Shown here piece after piece: positions 15,771-23,368 of a DNA stretch of 52,852 bases (positions are counted from its first letter, which is position 1; the number at the start of each line of letters is the position of its first letter). Where the stretch lies: contig JAZSQZ010000050.1 of the NCBI GenBank assembly GCA_045538175.1, forward strand, positions 1-52,852. The letters are read 5' to 3'. The stretch comes from JAZSQZ01 sp045538175. Its GTDB lineage: Bacteria; Bacillota; Clostridia; Christensenellales; UBA1242. The translations under genes were made by a program, and so were the position numbers. The notes below the pieces were generated by a model, which worked only from the letters and a program-made list of their open reading frames with translations, was not told the origin of the DNA and ran no database searches.

Positions 15771-16628
15771 TTATTTCATAATTTCCTTTAATTTACCTTG
15801 TTCAAGTTCTTTGATATTATAAATGTTTTCCATTACATCAAAAGTTTCTTCTAAATTGTTTTTTGCTCCTTTCCAACCCAAACCATCAGTAATCCAAACA
15901 AAAGCAAATCCTTTAATATCTCTTGATTCTTCAGCTAGCATTTTATAACTTCTAGCAGTTTCATTTAATTTAGAACCATTGCTTGAATAAAAGTTTGTTT
16001 CAAAAACATAAATGCAATTATTAGTTTTAACTACATAATCAAATCTTTTAGCAACTTTACCGAGATTTGAAAGAGCCGACAAGTCAATATTCCATTTATC
16101 TTCAATATCTTTCAAATACATTTCTTTAAAATAGTTTTTATCTTTTATAAATCCTGCCTGCTCAATAAAACCTTGTAATACATCTTCCATAAGATGACCA
16201 CCACGATTCTTTCTTCCATTTGAACCTAATCCAACCTCAACACCAGTTGCATAATCTACTAAATTATTTACTAAATGATTTGCAATCAAGTCAAACAGTC
16301 CTGTTTTTCTCATAAACTTTTTTAACAACTCAATATCATCAATATTAGTAAAGTTATATTTTAACTTTTCACCATCATCTATAACTTTGATTTCTTTTTC
16401 TCTTACAGCAATAAGTAGTGGTAAACATTTTCTTATCTCAGGATATTTTTTGAATAAATTATCAAAATCAGTTTCAATATTTTTTGAACCTATTAAAGAA
16501 TTTATAATATTTAATTCAACCTTAATTTTATCGATATTTTTGTAAACAACATTAAAATCGGTATAGTATTCATATGTTGCAATACTATCAGTAAAATTTA
16601 AAAACCATTCATTAAAATTTCTTTTCAT
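15771..16628 (-). CDS. DpnII-family type II restriction endonuclease (GATC)
   Basis: The 285-residue protein fits the DpnII/MboI family in length and pattern: an N-terminal helical half (NEWFLNFTDSIATYEYYTDF), then RKNRGGHLMEDVLQGFIEQ, and the nuclease core RFDYVV-x6-YVFETNFYSSNGSKLNE, where the Asp and the Glu of FETNFY fit the PD-(D/E)xK site. Known members cut unmethylated GATC on double-stranded DNA. It starts three bases after the DpnM-type methylase, the usual partner. The site is inferred from family and partner, and is supported by the strong scarcity of GATC in the window. Confidence 0.85.
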   Translation of the reverse strand: MKRNFNEWFLNFTDSIATYEYYTDFNVVYKNIDKIKVELNIINSLIGSKNIETDFDNLFKKYPEIRKCLPLLIAVREKEIKVIDDGEKLKYNFTNIDDIELLKKFMRKTGLFDLIANHLVNNLVDYATGVEVGLGSNGRKNRGGHLMEDVLQGFIEQAGFIKDKNYFKEMYLKDIEDKWNIDLSALSNLGKVAKRFDYVVKTNNCIYVFETNFYSSNGSKLNETARSYKMLAEESRDIKGFAFVWITDGLGWKGAKNNLEETFDVMENIYNIKELEQGKLKEIMK

Positions 16629-16631
16629 TAG

Positions 16632-17534
16632 TTATTTTCTCCTTTTGTAGTTCATTACAACAATTTCAGTTATATCTCCACGCTTACTAGCTTGGCAATT
16701 TATCATCCTTTTAGCAAAAACTCTTTCTATTTCAAAACCACTATAAATATCATCAAAGAAGTTGTCTTCTTCGTTTGTATTTTTAGGGTCAGAGTTTGAA
16801 AGCATTAACAAACAATTTTTGTTATCTAATATTTTATAATTCTCAGCAAGTTTTATTTGGTCATTATCATCAAATCCAGATTTATCATAACTTACAAATG
16901 AATTTTTTTCCATAAGTGGTCTATATGGAGGGTCGAAATACACAAATGTATTATTATCTGCCCTTTCGAGAACTTGTTCATAACCACCAAAGCTTATTTC
17001 AACTTTTTGTAATAGGTCAGAACATAATCTCAAATTATCTTTATCGCAAATTAGAGGATTTTTATATTTACCATGTGGAACATTAAATTTTCCATCCTTG
17101 TTAACTCTGTAAAGACCATTAAAGCAAGTTTTATTTAAGAATATAAAATCTGAACATTTTTCAAAGTCATAATGTCCGTTTAAGTGAATTTCATTGTATC
17201 TATCTCTGACTTTGTAAAAATAATTAGTTCTAGCTTCGCTTGCTAAATATTCTTTTTCTAAAATATCTAATTGTTTTATTACTTCTTCAACATCAGCTTT
17301 TATACAACGATAGCAATTAATAAGTTCTTTGTTAATATCGTTTATATATGCTTTCTTAATTCGGTAGTTTTGTAAAACATTAAAAAGTACAGCTCCACCA
17401 CCAACAAATGGTTCAATATATGTTTCAATCTTTCCTTCAATAAGTTCTTGTGGGAATAGTTCTTCAAACTTGTTTAAAAGTTGCCCCTTTCCACCAGCCC
17501 ATTTTAGAAAAGGTTTTGCAAATCCTTTACACAT
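16632..17534 (-). CDS. Dam/DpnM-type DNA adenine methylase (D12 class)
   Basis: The 300-residue alpha-class N6-adenine methylase has motif X/I KPFLKWAGGKGQLL near the start, VEPFVGGGAVLFN-like IEPFVGGGAVLF, a target-recognition region in the middle (about 60-180) and catalytic DPPYRPL near 200. This is the Dam/DpnM layout and length; it transfers methyl from SAM to adenine, probably in GATC. It lies one base after the controller HTH gene and three bases before the DpnII endonuclease, so methylase is translated before endonuclease as expected for safe establishment. No truncation is seen. Confidence 0.9.
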   Translation of the reverse strand: MCKGFAKPFLKWAGGKGQLLNKFEELFPQELIEGKIETYIEPFVGGGAVLFNVLQNYRIKKAYINDINKELINCYRCIKADVEEVIKQLDILEKEYLASEARTNYFYKVRDRYNEIHLNGHYDFEKCSDFIFLNKTCFNGLYRVNKDGKFNVPHGKYKNPLICDKDNLRLCSDLLQKVEISFGGYEQVLERADNNTFVYFDPPYRPLMEKNSFVSYDKSGFDDNDQIKLAENYKILDNKNCLLMLSNSDPKNTNEEDNFFDDIYSGFEIERVFAKRMINCQASKRGDITEIVVMNYKRRK

Positions 17535-17535
17535 A

Positions 17536-17742
17536 TTACTTCTCCTTTATTAGCTCGATTATTTCATCTAGTCCACAATCAAGTGTTTTGCAAATCTTTA
17601 CTAAAACATCCATGCTCACTTGTTCGTTCTTGCTTAATTTTGCAAGAGTTGATGTTGCAATATCTGCTTTTAATCTTAAATCTGTTTTTGTCATATTTTT
17701 GTCAATTAACAATTTCCAAAGTTTGTTATAAGATATACTCAT
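17536..17742 (-). CDS. Small XRE/YozG-type HTH protein, probable controller of the restriction operon
   Basis: The 68-residue protein is a single Cro/CI-type helix-turn-helix: KLLIDKNMTKTDLRLKADI, then ATSTLAKLSKNEQVSMDVL and a final CKTLDCGLDEIIEL, the YozG-like ending. As the first gene of the operon, with GAGGT before the ATG, it matches restriction-modification controller proteins that regulate their own promoter. Its likely target is the 40-bp palindrome at 17796-17835, which holds the -35 boxes of both divergent promoters. Repressor or activator action cannot be decided from sequence, but overlap with the -35 boxes favours repression. Confidence 0.8.
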   Translation of the reverse strand: MSISYNKLWKLLIDKNMTKTDLRLKADIATSTLAKLSKNEQVSMDVLVKICKTLDCGLDEIIELIKEK

Positions 17743-17772
17743 TGCTTTACCTCATTTTATAAATCTAAAACA

Positions 17773-17858
17773 ATTATAAAACTTTTTGCTTGACATTGCA
17801 ACAAAATATTCGTACTTGCGAACATATTGTTGCAATTTTTATATTATTGCAGTATAAT
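17773..17858. promoter_or_regulatory. Symmetrical divergent promoters sharing a 40-bp palindromic operator
   Basis: The operator at 17796-17835 has arms TTGCAACAAAATATTCG and CGAACATATTGTTGCAA, mostly complementary around TACTTG. Each end carries the self-complementary hexamer TTGCAA serving as -35. To the right, TTGCAA (17830-17835), 17 nt, TATAAT (17853-17858) drives the gene at 17882. To the left, TTGCAA (17801-17796), 17 nt, TATAAT (17778-17773) drives the HTH-methylase-endonuclease operon. Spacing is identical on both sides, so one protein can control both promoters equally. Confidence 0.75.
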
Positions 17859-17881
17859 TAGCAAGAATAAGGAGTTGACCT

Positions 17882-18277
17882 ATGATAAATAATATTTTAG
17901 ATACAATAAACAATTATCTTAAATTTATTGATGAATATAACTATATCAAGGATTTATCTGATATATCACATAAAATTATAAAAATTATAACCTCACTAAA
18001 AGAAAACGATATACACAAATGCGATAAAATTTCTAACGATATAGTTAATAATACTGATTTTGAAAATATTGTTTTAATGCCGGCAGATAAAAAACATATG
18101 AATGCTATACAACGAATAAAAAGCAATTGTTACTACCTAATTGAAAGATTAACACTTTTAGCTTTTAATAAAATCTCTAAACACGAGTTGGGGAAAGAGG
18201 TTGATGCTGAGAATAAAGAAATATCTGTAATTTATAAAACACTAGAATTATCACTAAAAAATAAAAATAAAAAATAG
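17882..18277 (+). CDS. Hypothetical protein coregulated with the restriction operon, 131 residues
   Basis: I do not recognise this protein. It is helical and soluble, Asn/Ile/Lys-rich, with no catalytic or metal-binding pattern, and ends in a basic tail. AAGGAG precedes the ATG. It shares the symmetrical operator/promoter region with the DpnII-type operon and is transcribed away from it, so it is probably switched together with restriction. The stop codon is only one base from a tRNA-Ser-like 3' fragment, so it is the outermost gene of the island. Possible roles are an immunity or regulatory partner; nothing in the sequence decides this. Confidence 0.65.
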   Translation: MINNILDTINNYLKFIDEYNYIKDLSDISHKIIKIITSLKENDIHKCDKISNDIVNNTDFENIVLMPADKKHMNAIQRIKSNCYYLIERLTLLAFNKISKHELGKEVDAENKEISVIYKTLELSLKNKNKK

Positions 18278-18278
18278 T

Positions 18279-18299
18279 GTTCAAATCCCTTCTTCTCCG
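18279..18299 (+). repeat. tRNA-Ser 3'-end scar, probable attachment-site remnant
   Basis: The sequence reads as the 3' part of a tRNA gene with correct spacing: T-loop TTCAAAT, T-stem half CCCTT, acceptor half CTTCTCC and discriminator G. It agrees at 18 of 21 positions with the 3' end of the intact tRNA-Ser(GCT) at 18451-18541, which faces it from the other strand. The 5' part of a tRNA is absent. It is followed by a tandem repeat ACGATTTG-GT-ACGATTTG (18307-18326). Such scars mark where tRNA-targeting integrases inserted DNA. Confidence 0.6.
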
Positions 18300-18370
18300 A
18301 GTTAAAACGATTTGGTACGATTTGAAATGTTTTTTGATTTTCGCAAAATCAAAATTAAGATTATTAAAAA

Positions 18371-18400
18371 ATCAAAAAAGAGCCTAAATGGCTCTAAAAA
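18371..18400 (-). terminator. Intrinsic terminator of tRNA-Ser
   Basis: AGAGCC-ATTTA-GGCTCT followed by T6 on the minus strand. Between it and the tRNA lies a further inverted repeat, AATGTTCAC (18407-18415) with GTGAACATT. Confidence 0.8.
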
Positions 18401-18450
18401 CAAAGAATGTTCACCCAGCCTCTGGAAAGAGACAAAAGTGAACATTGCCT

Positions 18451-18541
18451 TGGCGGAGAAAGAGGGATTCGAACCCTCGCACGCTGTTACACGTCTACTC
18501 CCTTAGCAGGGGAGCCCCTTGAGCCACTTGGGTATTTCTCC
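18451..18541 (-). tRNA. tRNA-Ser (GCT anticodon)
   Basis: A 91-nt class II tRNA with CCA encoded. The acceptor stem GGAGAAA pairs with TTTCTCC, the anticodon loop is CTGCTAA, there is a long variable arm, and the T-loop is TTCGAAT. It reads AGC/AGU serine codons. Its 3' end points toward the defence island, the usual position for integrated elements. Confidence 0.95.
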
Positions 18542-18811
18542 AAATATTAAGTTTACCACGTTTTTAACGGGTACTTCGCTAGTTTAACAAGTTTTGGGGG
18601 TTATGTCAATAATTTTATTAAATTTGTGATTGTTTTTTTGAATTTTTATGTAAATTATCCACAAAATTTGAACTGTTTGTTAAAAACAAAAAATGTGGAA
18701 GTTTTTTAAAAGTATTTAAAACTTATAAAATGTTTTATGCCCTGATTTATAAAAGGCTAAGTTTTTGTGTAATTTTTGTTTTTAGTTTATGGTAATTACA
18801 AGAATATATGT
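18542..18811. other. AT-rich gap without recognisable genes
   Basis: Between tRNA-Ser and the short transcript at 18824 I see only AT-rich sequence and one TTATCCACA (18655-18663), identical to the DnaA-box consensus but single. The tRNA promoter should lie in the left part. Confidence 0.5.
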
Positions 18812-18823
18812 TATAATGCGTTT

Positions 18824-18882
18824 TGTCTAGAAAGAAAACAACAAAATAAAAATACAGCAATTTGACTTGCTGTATTTTTTTG
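18824..18882 (+). ncRNA. Candidate mini-transcript ending in a terminator
   Basis: An extended -10 box TGTTATAAT (TATAAT at 18812-18817) is followed within about 30 nt by the hairpin AATACAGCAA-TTTGAC-TTGCTGTATT (18851-18876) and a T run. This would yield a 55-60 nt RNA without coding capacity. The hairpin also serves as terminator for the dehydrogenase on the other strand, so the promoter may be fortuitous. Confidence 0.35.
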
Positions 18883-18901
18883 TTTTAAAATCATTATAAT
18901 T

Positions 18902-19822
18902 TTATACTTGGCAAATTGGGTTATCGGTTGCAAAAGATTCCATAACGCTTGTCCACTTTTCGATAAGGTTTTTAAAGGACTCTTTTGTGTACCAAGCGTA
19001 AGGGCTTGTTATCATAACATTGCCTTCGTAATTTGCGATATCGTCGTTTGGAGACTCGAAAGCAAGTCCATAAATTTCGTTTGCTTTGACTTTGTTTAAA
19101 AGTGTGTTAAGGTTGAAAACTTCTGTGCCGACAATTGATATGATTGAAGCAGATTTTTTCATAGAATCTATAAGTTTATCTGTAATGATGAGTTTTGTTT
19201 GACCGTTTACGGCAAATGTTGGGAATATGAAATCACAAGTTTCAAACAAATCTTCAAGTTCTTCGTACTCAAAGTTGTCGTTTCTGGTGTTTTTTGACCA
19301 ATAGGAAACTTGCATACCGATACCCTTTAAAAGTTCGGCAAGTCTTGTGCCGATTGAACCAAGGCCAAGGATACCTGCCTTTCTACCGGAAACTTGTCTT
19401 TGCATCATTGATTTTGTAAAGCTTTCCTTCCACTCGTTTTTGATTTGGAGTGGCAATTTTCTAGCAACGGCAAGCATCAAAAACATAGCGTATTCTGCAA
19501 CGGCATCGGTTGAATATTTAGGGATATTTGTAACGATAATTCCCTTTTGTTTACAGAACTCTAAGTCGATATAGGAATACCCTGTTGTTTGAAGAACGAT
19601 ACCTTTGAGATTTGGGATTCTTTCGATCACTTCGTCAGGAAATTTCCAGCCGGTATAATCTGGGTTTACGGCGATGATTTTTTCTTGATTTGAATCCATA
19701 AATGGTGCTTTTGTAAGGTCGACACCGACTTCGTCAATAAAAGTAACTGTGCCTGATTTTTCGAGTCTTTCGATTTGCTCGGTTGAAAAATCTTCTTTTT
19801 TTGAGATTATATAAACTTCCAT
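18902..19822 (-). CDS. D-isomer-specific 2-hydroxyacid dehydrogenase
   Basis: The 306-residue NAD-dependent enzyme has the family layout: a split substrate domain (1-100 and the last 30 residues) around a Rossmann domain with GILGLGSIGTRLAELLKGIG (GxGxxG, about 150-169). NGQTKLIITDKLIDSMKKSA is the usual segment with the catalytic-site strand. Members reduce 2-keto acids to D-2-hydroxy acids (D-lactate, glycerate, hydroxyisocaproate and others); the substrate cannot be fixed. The catalytic His-Glu pair is not clear in the last third, where a typical xPHxA histidine is replaced by PYAWYT, so activity may be altered. AAGGAAGG precedes the ATG. Monocistronic, with a shared terminator at 18851. 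Confidence 0.8.
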   Translation of the reverse strand: MEVYIISKKEDFSTEQIERLEKSGTVTFIDEVGVDLTKAPFMDSNQEKIIAVNPDYTGWKFPDEVIERIPNLKGIVLQTTGYSYIDLEFCKQKGIIVTNIPKYSTDAVAEYAMFLMLAVARKLPLQIKNEWKESFTKSMMQRQVSGRKAGILGLGSIGTRLAELLKGIGMQVSYWSKNTRNDNFEYEELEDLFETCDFIFPTFAVNGQTKLIITDKLIDSMKKSASIISIVGTEVFNLNTLLNKVKANEIYGLAFESPNDDIANYEGNVMITSPYAWYTKESFKNLIEKWTSVMESFATDNPICQV

Positions 19823-20067
19823 AAGTCCTTCCTTTTTTATACCTTAATATTATCACAACGACAAAACTTAGACAAATATTTTTTGTCGGTTGTACTGTTT
19901 TTTGTTTATACACATTTTGTTTTTGACAAATTGAGCGCCCTTTGACTTGTTTTTTTTGTGTATAAGTTTGACTATCTTTTATTTTTTTTGTTATGATATG
20001 TATATATAAATATTATTATTTAAAACTAACTAAAAACAAGTTCAAAAAAAGTATTTGGGGGTAAGTT

Positions 20068-21669
20068 ATGAAAAAATTCTTATCAATATTTTTAAGTGCT
20101 ATCCTTATGGTTGTTTCCTGCTTTGTTGTGGGGGCTTTTGCACTTGGTCCTGCTAAGGCTGAAACCGTTACAAGCCCTACAGAACCACCTATTCAAGATG
20201 GCAAAACTGTTATCACAAACCACTATGCTGATAACATCAACTTTAGCAAATCTTTATATGCTGTCTTATCAAGGATTTATGTAGAATCTGGAAATGAATT
20301 AGGTCAAGGTGGCTCTTTCCCAACTGACGCATTTAACTCCTACACAACACTTAATTTAACACTTGGTCAAGGGCTACTTGAGGACTATCCTGCAAGCAAC
20401 AAAATCACTTCTCTTGTAGGTATGGAATACTTAAGTTTAAACAGCCTTACCACCCTTAAGATTGACGGACATAACATCACAACAGTTTACAAAGATGACT
20501 TGTCTGCAATGAACAAACTTCAAACATTATATATCACAAATTCTAATGTTGAATCTTTTGCACTTTCTCCAACATTGACACAACTTAACTACCTTGATTT
20601 GTCAGGAAACAAGTTGACAACTATTGATGTTTCTACACTTGCAAACAAAGGCACAGACGAAACAGGAAGACCTTATTGCAACTTAAGCAGAAACAAGTTT
20701 GAAAAAACTGAAGACATCAAACTTCCAACTGCTTATCCACTTAGAGCGCTTGATGTAAGTTTTAACAATCTTGTAGGCGCAACAAAAGAAGATTTTAACG
20801 CAAATAAAGTTTCAATTCTTTTACAAGGTTATTCACCAGAAGCAGAAGTTGTTTACGGTCAAAAAATCTATGCTGCTGATGGCTTTATTAGACACGAAAC
20901 AGGTGGCATTGTTCAAAACGACGAAATCGAAAATCTTAACATCAAAGTTTTCTTTAGCGAAGAAAGTTCTTTCTATGACACAATGAAAGATGTTCTTGCA
21001 GAATCTGTTGATGGATATGTAACAATCCCTTGTGGTAAACTTGTTTTAAAATTCTACGAAGGTCAACAAGAAATCACAACTATTGACCCACTCAACGCTA
21101 TAAACAAAAATGTTTTGCCACCTTCACCTACAGTTAAAGGTTTTGTTGGTGGAAAAGAAATCACAAATCTTTCAAGTGGTGACAACATCACATTAAAAGC
21201 AGAGCTTGCTTTGACAGGCACATCTCTTGACCCATTTATCAAAACAAATTCTGTTGTTCAAATGAAGGTCGGTTTAAACGGCGAATATCAAACAGTAAAC
21301 TCTCTTGATTTTACAAAAGGTGGAAGATATTCTGTTGCAACAGTTATCACTTTTGACGGACTTTCTTCAACAATTGTAAACACAAGCGTACAAAAAAATG
21401 ACTATACAGGTCTTACCTGGGCTGTAATTATTGCAGTTATCTTGGTTGCAATTATTGCTTCTTTATTCTACCTTTTAAGATGGGTAAAAGAAGGTGCAGT
21501 TGTTGCTCCACTTACAGAAAAAGAAACAAAACAAATCTACAAAAAACACGGTTTGGAATATTATATTTCTGACCATCGTGACCTTCTTGAAGAAGGAAAT
21601 GAAACACCTGCTGGCGAAAATCAACCAGAAAGCGATAACAATGATGACGACGAGGTTATTGGTTTATAA
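20068..21669 (+). CDS. Leucine-rich-repeat surface protein with C-terminal membrane anchor
   Basis: Residues 1-31 are a signal peptide (basic MKKF, hydrophobic core, cleavage likely after A29-K-A31). Residues about 115-235 hold irregular leucine-rich repeats (SLTTLKIDGHNITTVY, LQTLYITNSNVES, LNYLDLSGNKLTTID, LRALDVSFNNL). The rest of the ectodomain (about 240-440) is beta-rich and contains a bacterial Ig-like stretch. A membrane span at about 448-472 (AVIIAVILVAIIASLFYLL) is followed by a 60-residue cytoplasmic tail ending in acidic DNNDDDEVIGL. It is therefore a single-span protein rather than sortase-anchored. GGGGGT precedes the ATG. Its stop overlaps the next start (TAATG). A role in adhesion or envelope interaction is likely. 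Confidence 0.8.
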   Translation: MKKFLSIFLSAILMVVSCFVVGAFALGPAKAETVTSPTEPPIQDGKTVITNHYADNINFSKSLYAVLSRIYVESGNELGQGGSFPTDAFNSYTTLNLTLGQGLLEDYPASNKITSLVGMEYLSLNSLTTLKIDGHNITTVYKDDLSAMNKLQTLYITNSNVESFALSPTLTQLNYLDLSGNKLTTIDVSTLANKGTDETGRPYCNLSRNKFEKTEDIKLPTAYPLRALDVSFNNLVGATKEDFNANKVSILLQGYSPEAEVVYGQKIYAADGFIRHETGGIVQNDEIENLNIKVFFSEESSFYDTMKDVLAESVDGYVTIPCGKLVLKFYEGQQEITTIDPLNAINKNVLPPSPTVKGFVGGKEITNLSSGDNITLKAELALTGTSLDPFIKTNSVVQMKVGLNGEYQTVNSLDFTKGGRYSVATVITFDGLSSTIVNTSVQKNDYTGLTWAVIIAVILVAIIASLFYLLRWVKEGAVVAPLTEKETKQIYKKHGLEYYISDHRDLLEEGNETPAGENQPESDNNDDDEVIGL

Positions 21670-22475
21670 TGAAAAAAAATGATAAAAAACAAGTTTTACT
21701 TATAACCGGTGCCTCTAGTGGCATTGGAAAAGCTGCAGCTATTTTGTTTGCAGAAAATGGCTGGAAAGTTTATGGTGTTGCAAGAAAGGACTTTAACCTT
21801 CCTAATGTTACGGCTGTTTTGGGCGACGTAACAAAAGTTGAAGATATGAAAAAGGTTGTTGAGTTTGTTTTAAAACAAGAAGGACAACTTGACTTGCTTA
21901 TAAACAACGCAGGTTTTGGTATTTCTGGTGCTAGCGAATTTAGTAGCATTGACGATGTTAGAAAAATATTTGAAGTAAACTTTTTTGGTGCTGTATCCTT
22001 AACACAAACAGTGCTTCCTTTTATGAGAAAGCAAGGTTATGGCAGAATCATCAACACAAGCTCGGTTGCAAGTGTTATACCTATCCCTTATCAATCGTTT
22101 TACTCAGCAACAAAAAGTGCACTTGACACTTGGGCAAAGGCTTTAAGAATTGAGGTTGCGCCTTTTAACATTAAAGTTTCTAATGTTTTGCCGGGAGATA
22201 CAAAAACCGAATTTACACAACGCAGAGAAAAAAGCAAAAACGATATTGATGGCGTTTATGCAAAGAAAGAAACAAAGTCGATTGCAAGAATGGAAAAAGA
22301 CGAGCAAAACGGTATGCCACCGATTGCTGTTGCAAAAGTTATGTATAAACTTGCATACAAGAAAAATCCACCTGCAACAAAAACTGTCGGCTTTGGATAC
22401 AAGGCAATAACCTTCTTAACAAAGATACTTCCAACAAGGTTTATGCTTTGGATTGTAAAACTTTTATATAACTAA
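21669..22475 (+). CDS. Short-chain dehydrogenase/reductase
   Basis: The 268-residue enzyme has all classical SDR features: cofactor loop TGASSGIG near residue 12, NNAG, a serine in NTSSVAS and the catalytic Y-x3-K in FYSATKSAL. VAPFNIKVSNVLPGDTKTEF is typical for members acting on lipid-like substrates. It is NAD(P)H-dependent and cytoplasmic, perhaps peripheral to the membrane through the hydrophobic C-terminal end. The start overlaps the stop of the LRR protein by one base, so translation is coupled, an unexpected pairing. A terminator follows. Confidence 0.85.
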   Translation: MKKNDKKQVLLITGASSGIGKAAAILFAENGWKVYGVARKDFNLPNVTAVLGDVTKVEDMKKVVEFVLKQEGQLDLLINNAGFGISGASEFSSIDDVRKIFEVNFFGAVSLTQTVLPFMRKQGYGRIINTSSVASVIPIPYQSFYSATKSALDTWAKALRIEVAPFNIKVSNVLPGDTKTEFTQRREKSKNDIDGVYAKKETKSIARMEKDEQNGMPPIAVAKVMYKLAYKKNPPATKTVGFGYKAITFLTKILPTRFMLWIVKLLYN

Positions 22476-22480
22476 AAATA

Positions 22481-22512
22481 AAATCACGAACAACAATTCG
22501 TGATTTTTTTAT
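22481..22512 (+). terminator. Intrinsic terminator of the LRR-SDR operon
   Basis: AAAATCACGAA and TTCGTGATTTT pair around a short loop and are followed by a T run. Confidence 0.85.
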
Positions 22513-22562
22513 TTTGGTATATTTTAAAACACCACCCCACCCGACTGCAAGGTACAAACAAA

Positions 22563-22587
22563 AAACCCTAGAAAATATCTAGGGTTT
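22563..22587 (-). terminator. Intrinsic terminator of the zincin gene
   Basis: AAACCCTAGA-AAATA-TCTAGGGTTT, perfect 10-bp stem, followed by T6 on the minus strand. A second short hairpin (AAAAACC-GTTT-GGTTTTT, about 22674-22691) overlaps the gene's stop codon. Confidence 0.75.
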
Positions 22588-22689
22588 ATCGATTTTAAAA
22601 ATTTTGTTTTGCTTGTTTTCGACTAACTATTTTTAAATATGATATATTTTTATATATATTATATATAGTAATCAAAAACCGTTTGGTTT

Positions 22690-23310
22690 TTAGTCGTAAC
22701 CTTTTTTCTTTCTGTTTTTTCTGTTTTTTAAGGCAACTCTTATGCCATAAAACATACCTAGTTCTCTTTTTGCAAGGTTTTTGACTTCGTCAAACTGTGC
22801 TTCCTTATCCTTTAGGGTATTTGCAAACAATTTGTCGTTTCTGTACCTAAAACGAAATCTTCTCATTCTTCTAATAGCGTAAAGGTTTGCATCTCTTTCA
22901 ACAGGTTGCATTGAATAAAATGAGTATGCATCTTGATCGCTTGAGGTGTATCCTTGGAAGTTCTTTTTCCATTTTCTTGCTTTTGAGAAAAAGCCAAGTT
23001 TTTTCTTTGTTGTGATTGCGTGGTATTGGAAAGCGTGTCTGCCTTCGTGAAACAATGTTGCCATACCATAATATCTAAACTCTGGACGATAAACAAATTT
23101 TGAGTTTAATTGAATTTTGTTTTCAGCACTGATATGGACACCGTTTGAAGTTTCTTCCATTTCTCTAAAAACAACCTTGCAAGCATCTCTTTTTTGTTTT
23201 TTTGCTTGTATATTTTCTAGTTGTTGATAAACCTGTGCTCTTTTTTCAGGTGTCAACCTTTTCCATTTTCTTTTTTTGAATTTGTTGTAAGTTAAAAATC
23301 TAAAAAACAT
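22690..23310 (-). CDS. Small zincin-like metalloprotein (HExxH), very basic
   Basis: The 206-residue protein contains H88-E-G-R-H92 within TLFHEGRHAFQYH, the HExxH zinc-binding signature of zincin peptidases. E138 in QPVERDANLYA is a plausible third ligand, the spacing seen in gluzincin-type enzymes. Both ends are strongly basic (FKKRKWKR, RKNRKKKG), unusual for a plain protease and suggestive of nucleic-acid or membrane-surface contact. There is no signal peptide, so it is cytoplasmic. I cannot match it to a named family. It is monocistronic. Confidence 0.65.
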   Translation of the reverse strand: MFFRFLTYNKFKKRKWKRLTPEKRAQVYQQLENIQAKKQKRDACKVVFREMEETSNGVHISAENKIQLNSKFVYRPEFRYYGMATLFHEGRHAFQYHAITTKKKLGFFSKARKWKKNFQGYTSSDQDAYSFYSMQPVERDANLYAIRRMRRFRFRYRNDKLFANTLKDKEAQFDEVKNLAKRELGMFYGIRVALKNRKNRKKKGYD

Positions 23311-23368
23311 AATCTTACCTTCTCTTTTGTTTTAAGTGATTATATCACATATTTTTCTAAAAACAAAA

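Noticed and set aside
18655..18663. TTATCCACA, a perfect DnaA box
   Set aside because: Only one copy in an AT-rich gap; no cluster of boxes and no dnaA or dnaN nearby, so not an origin.
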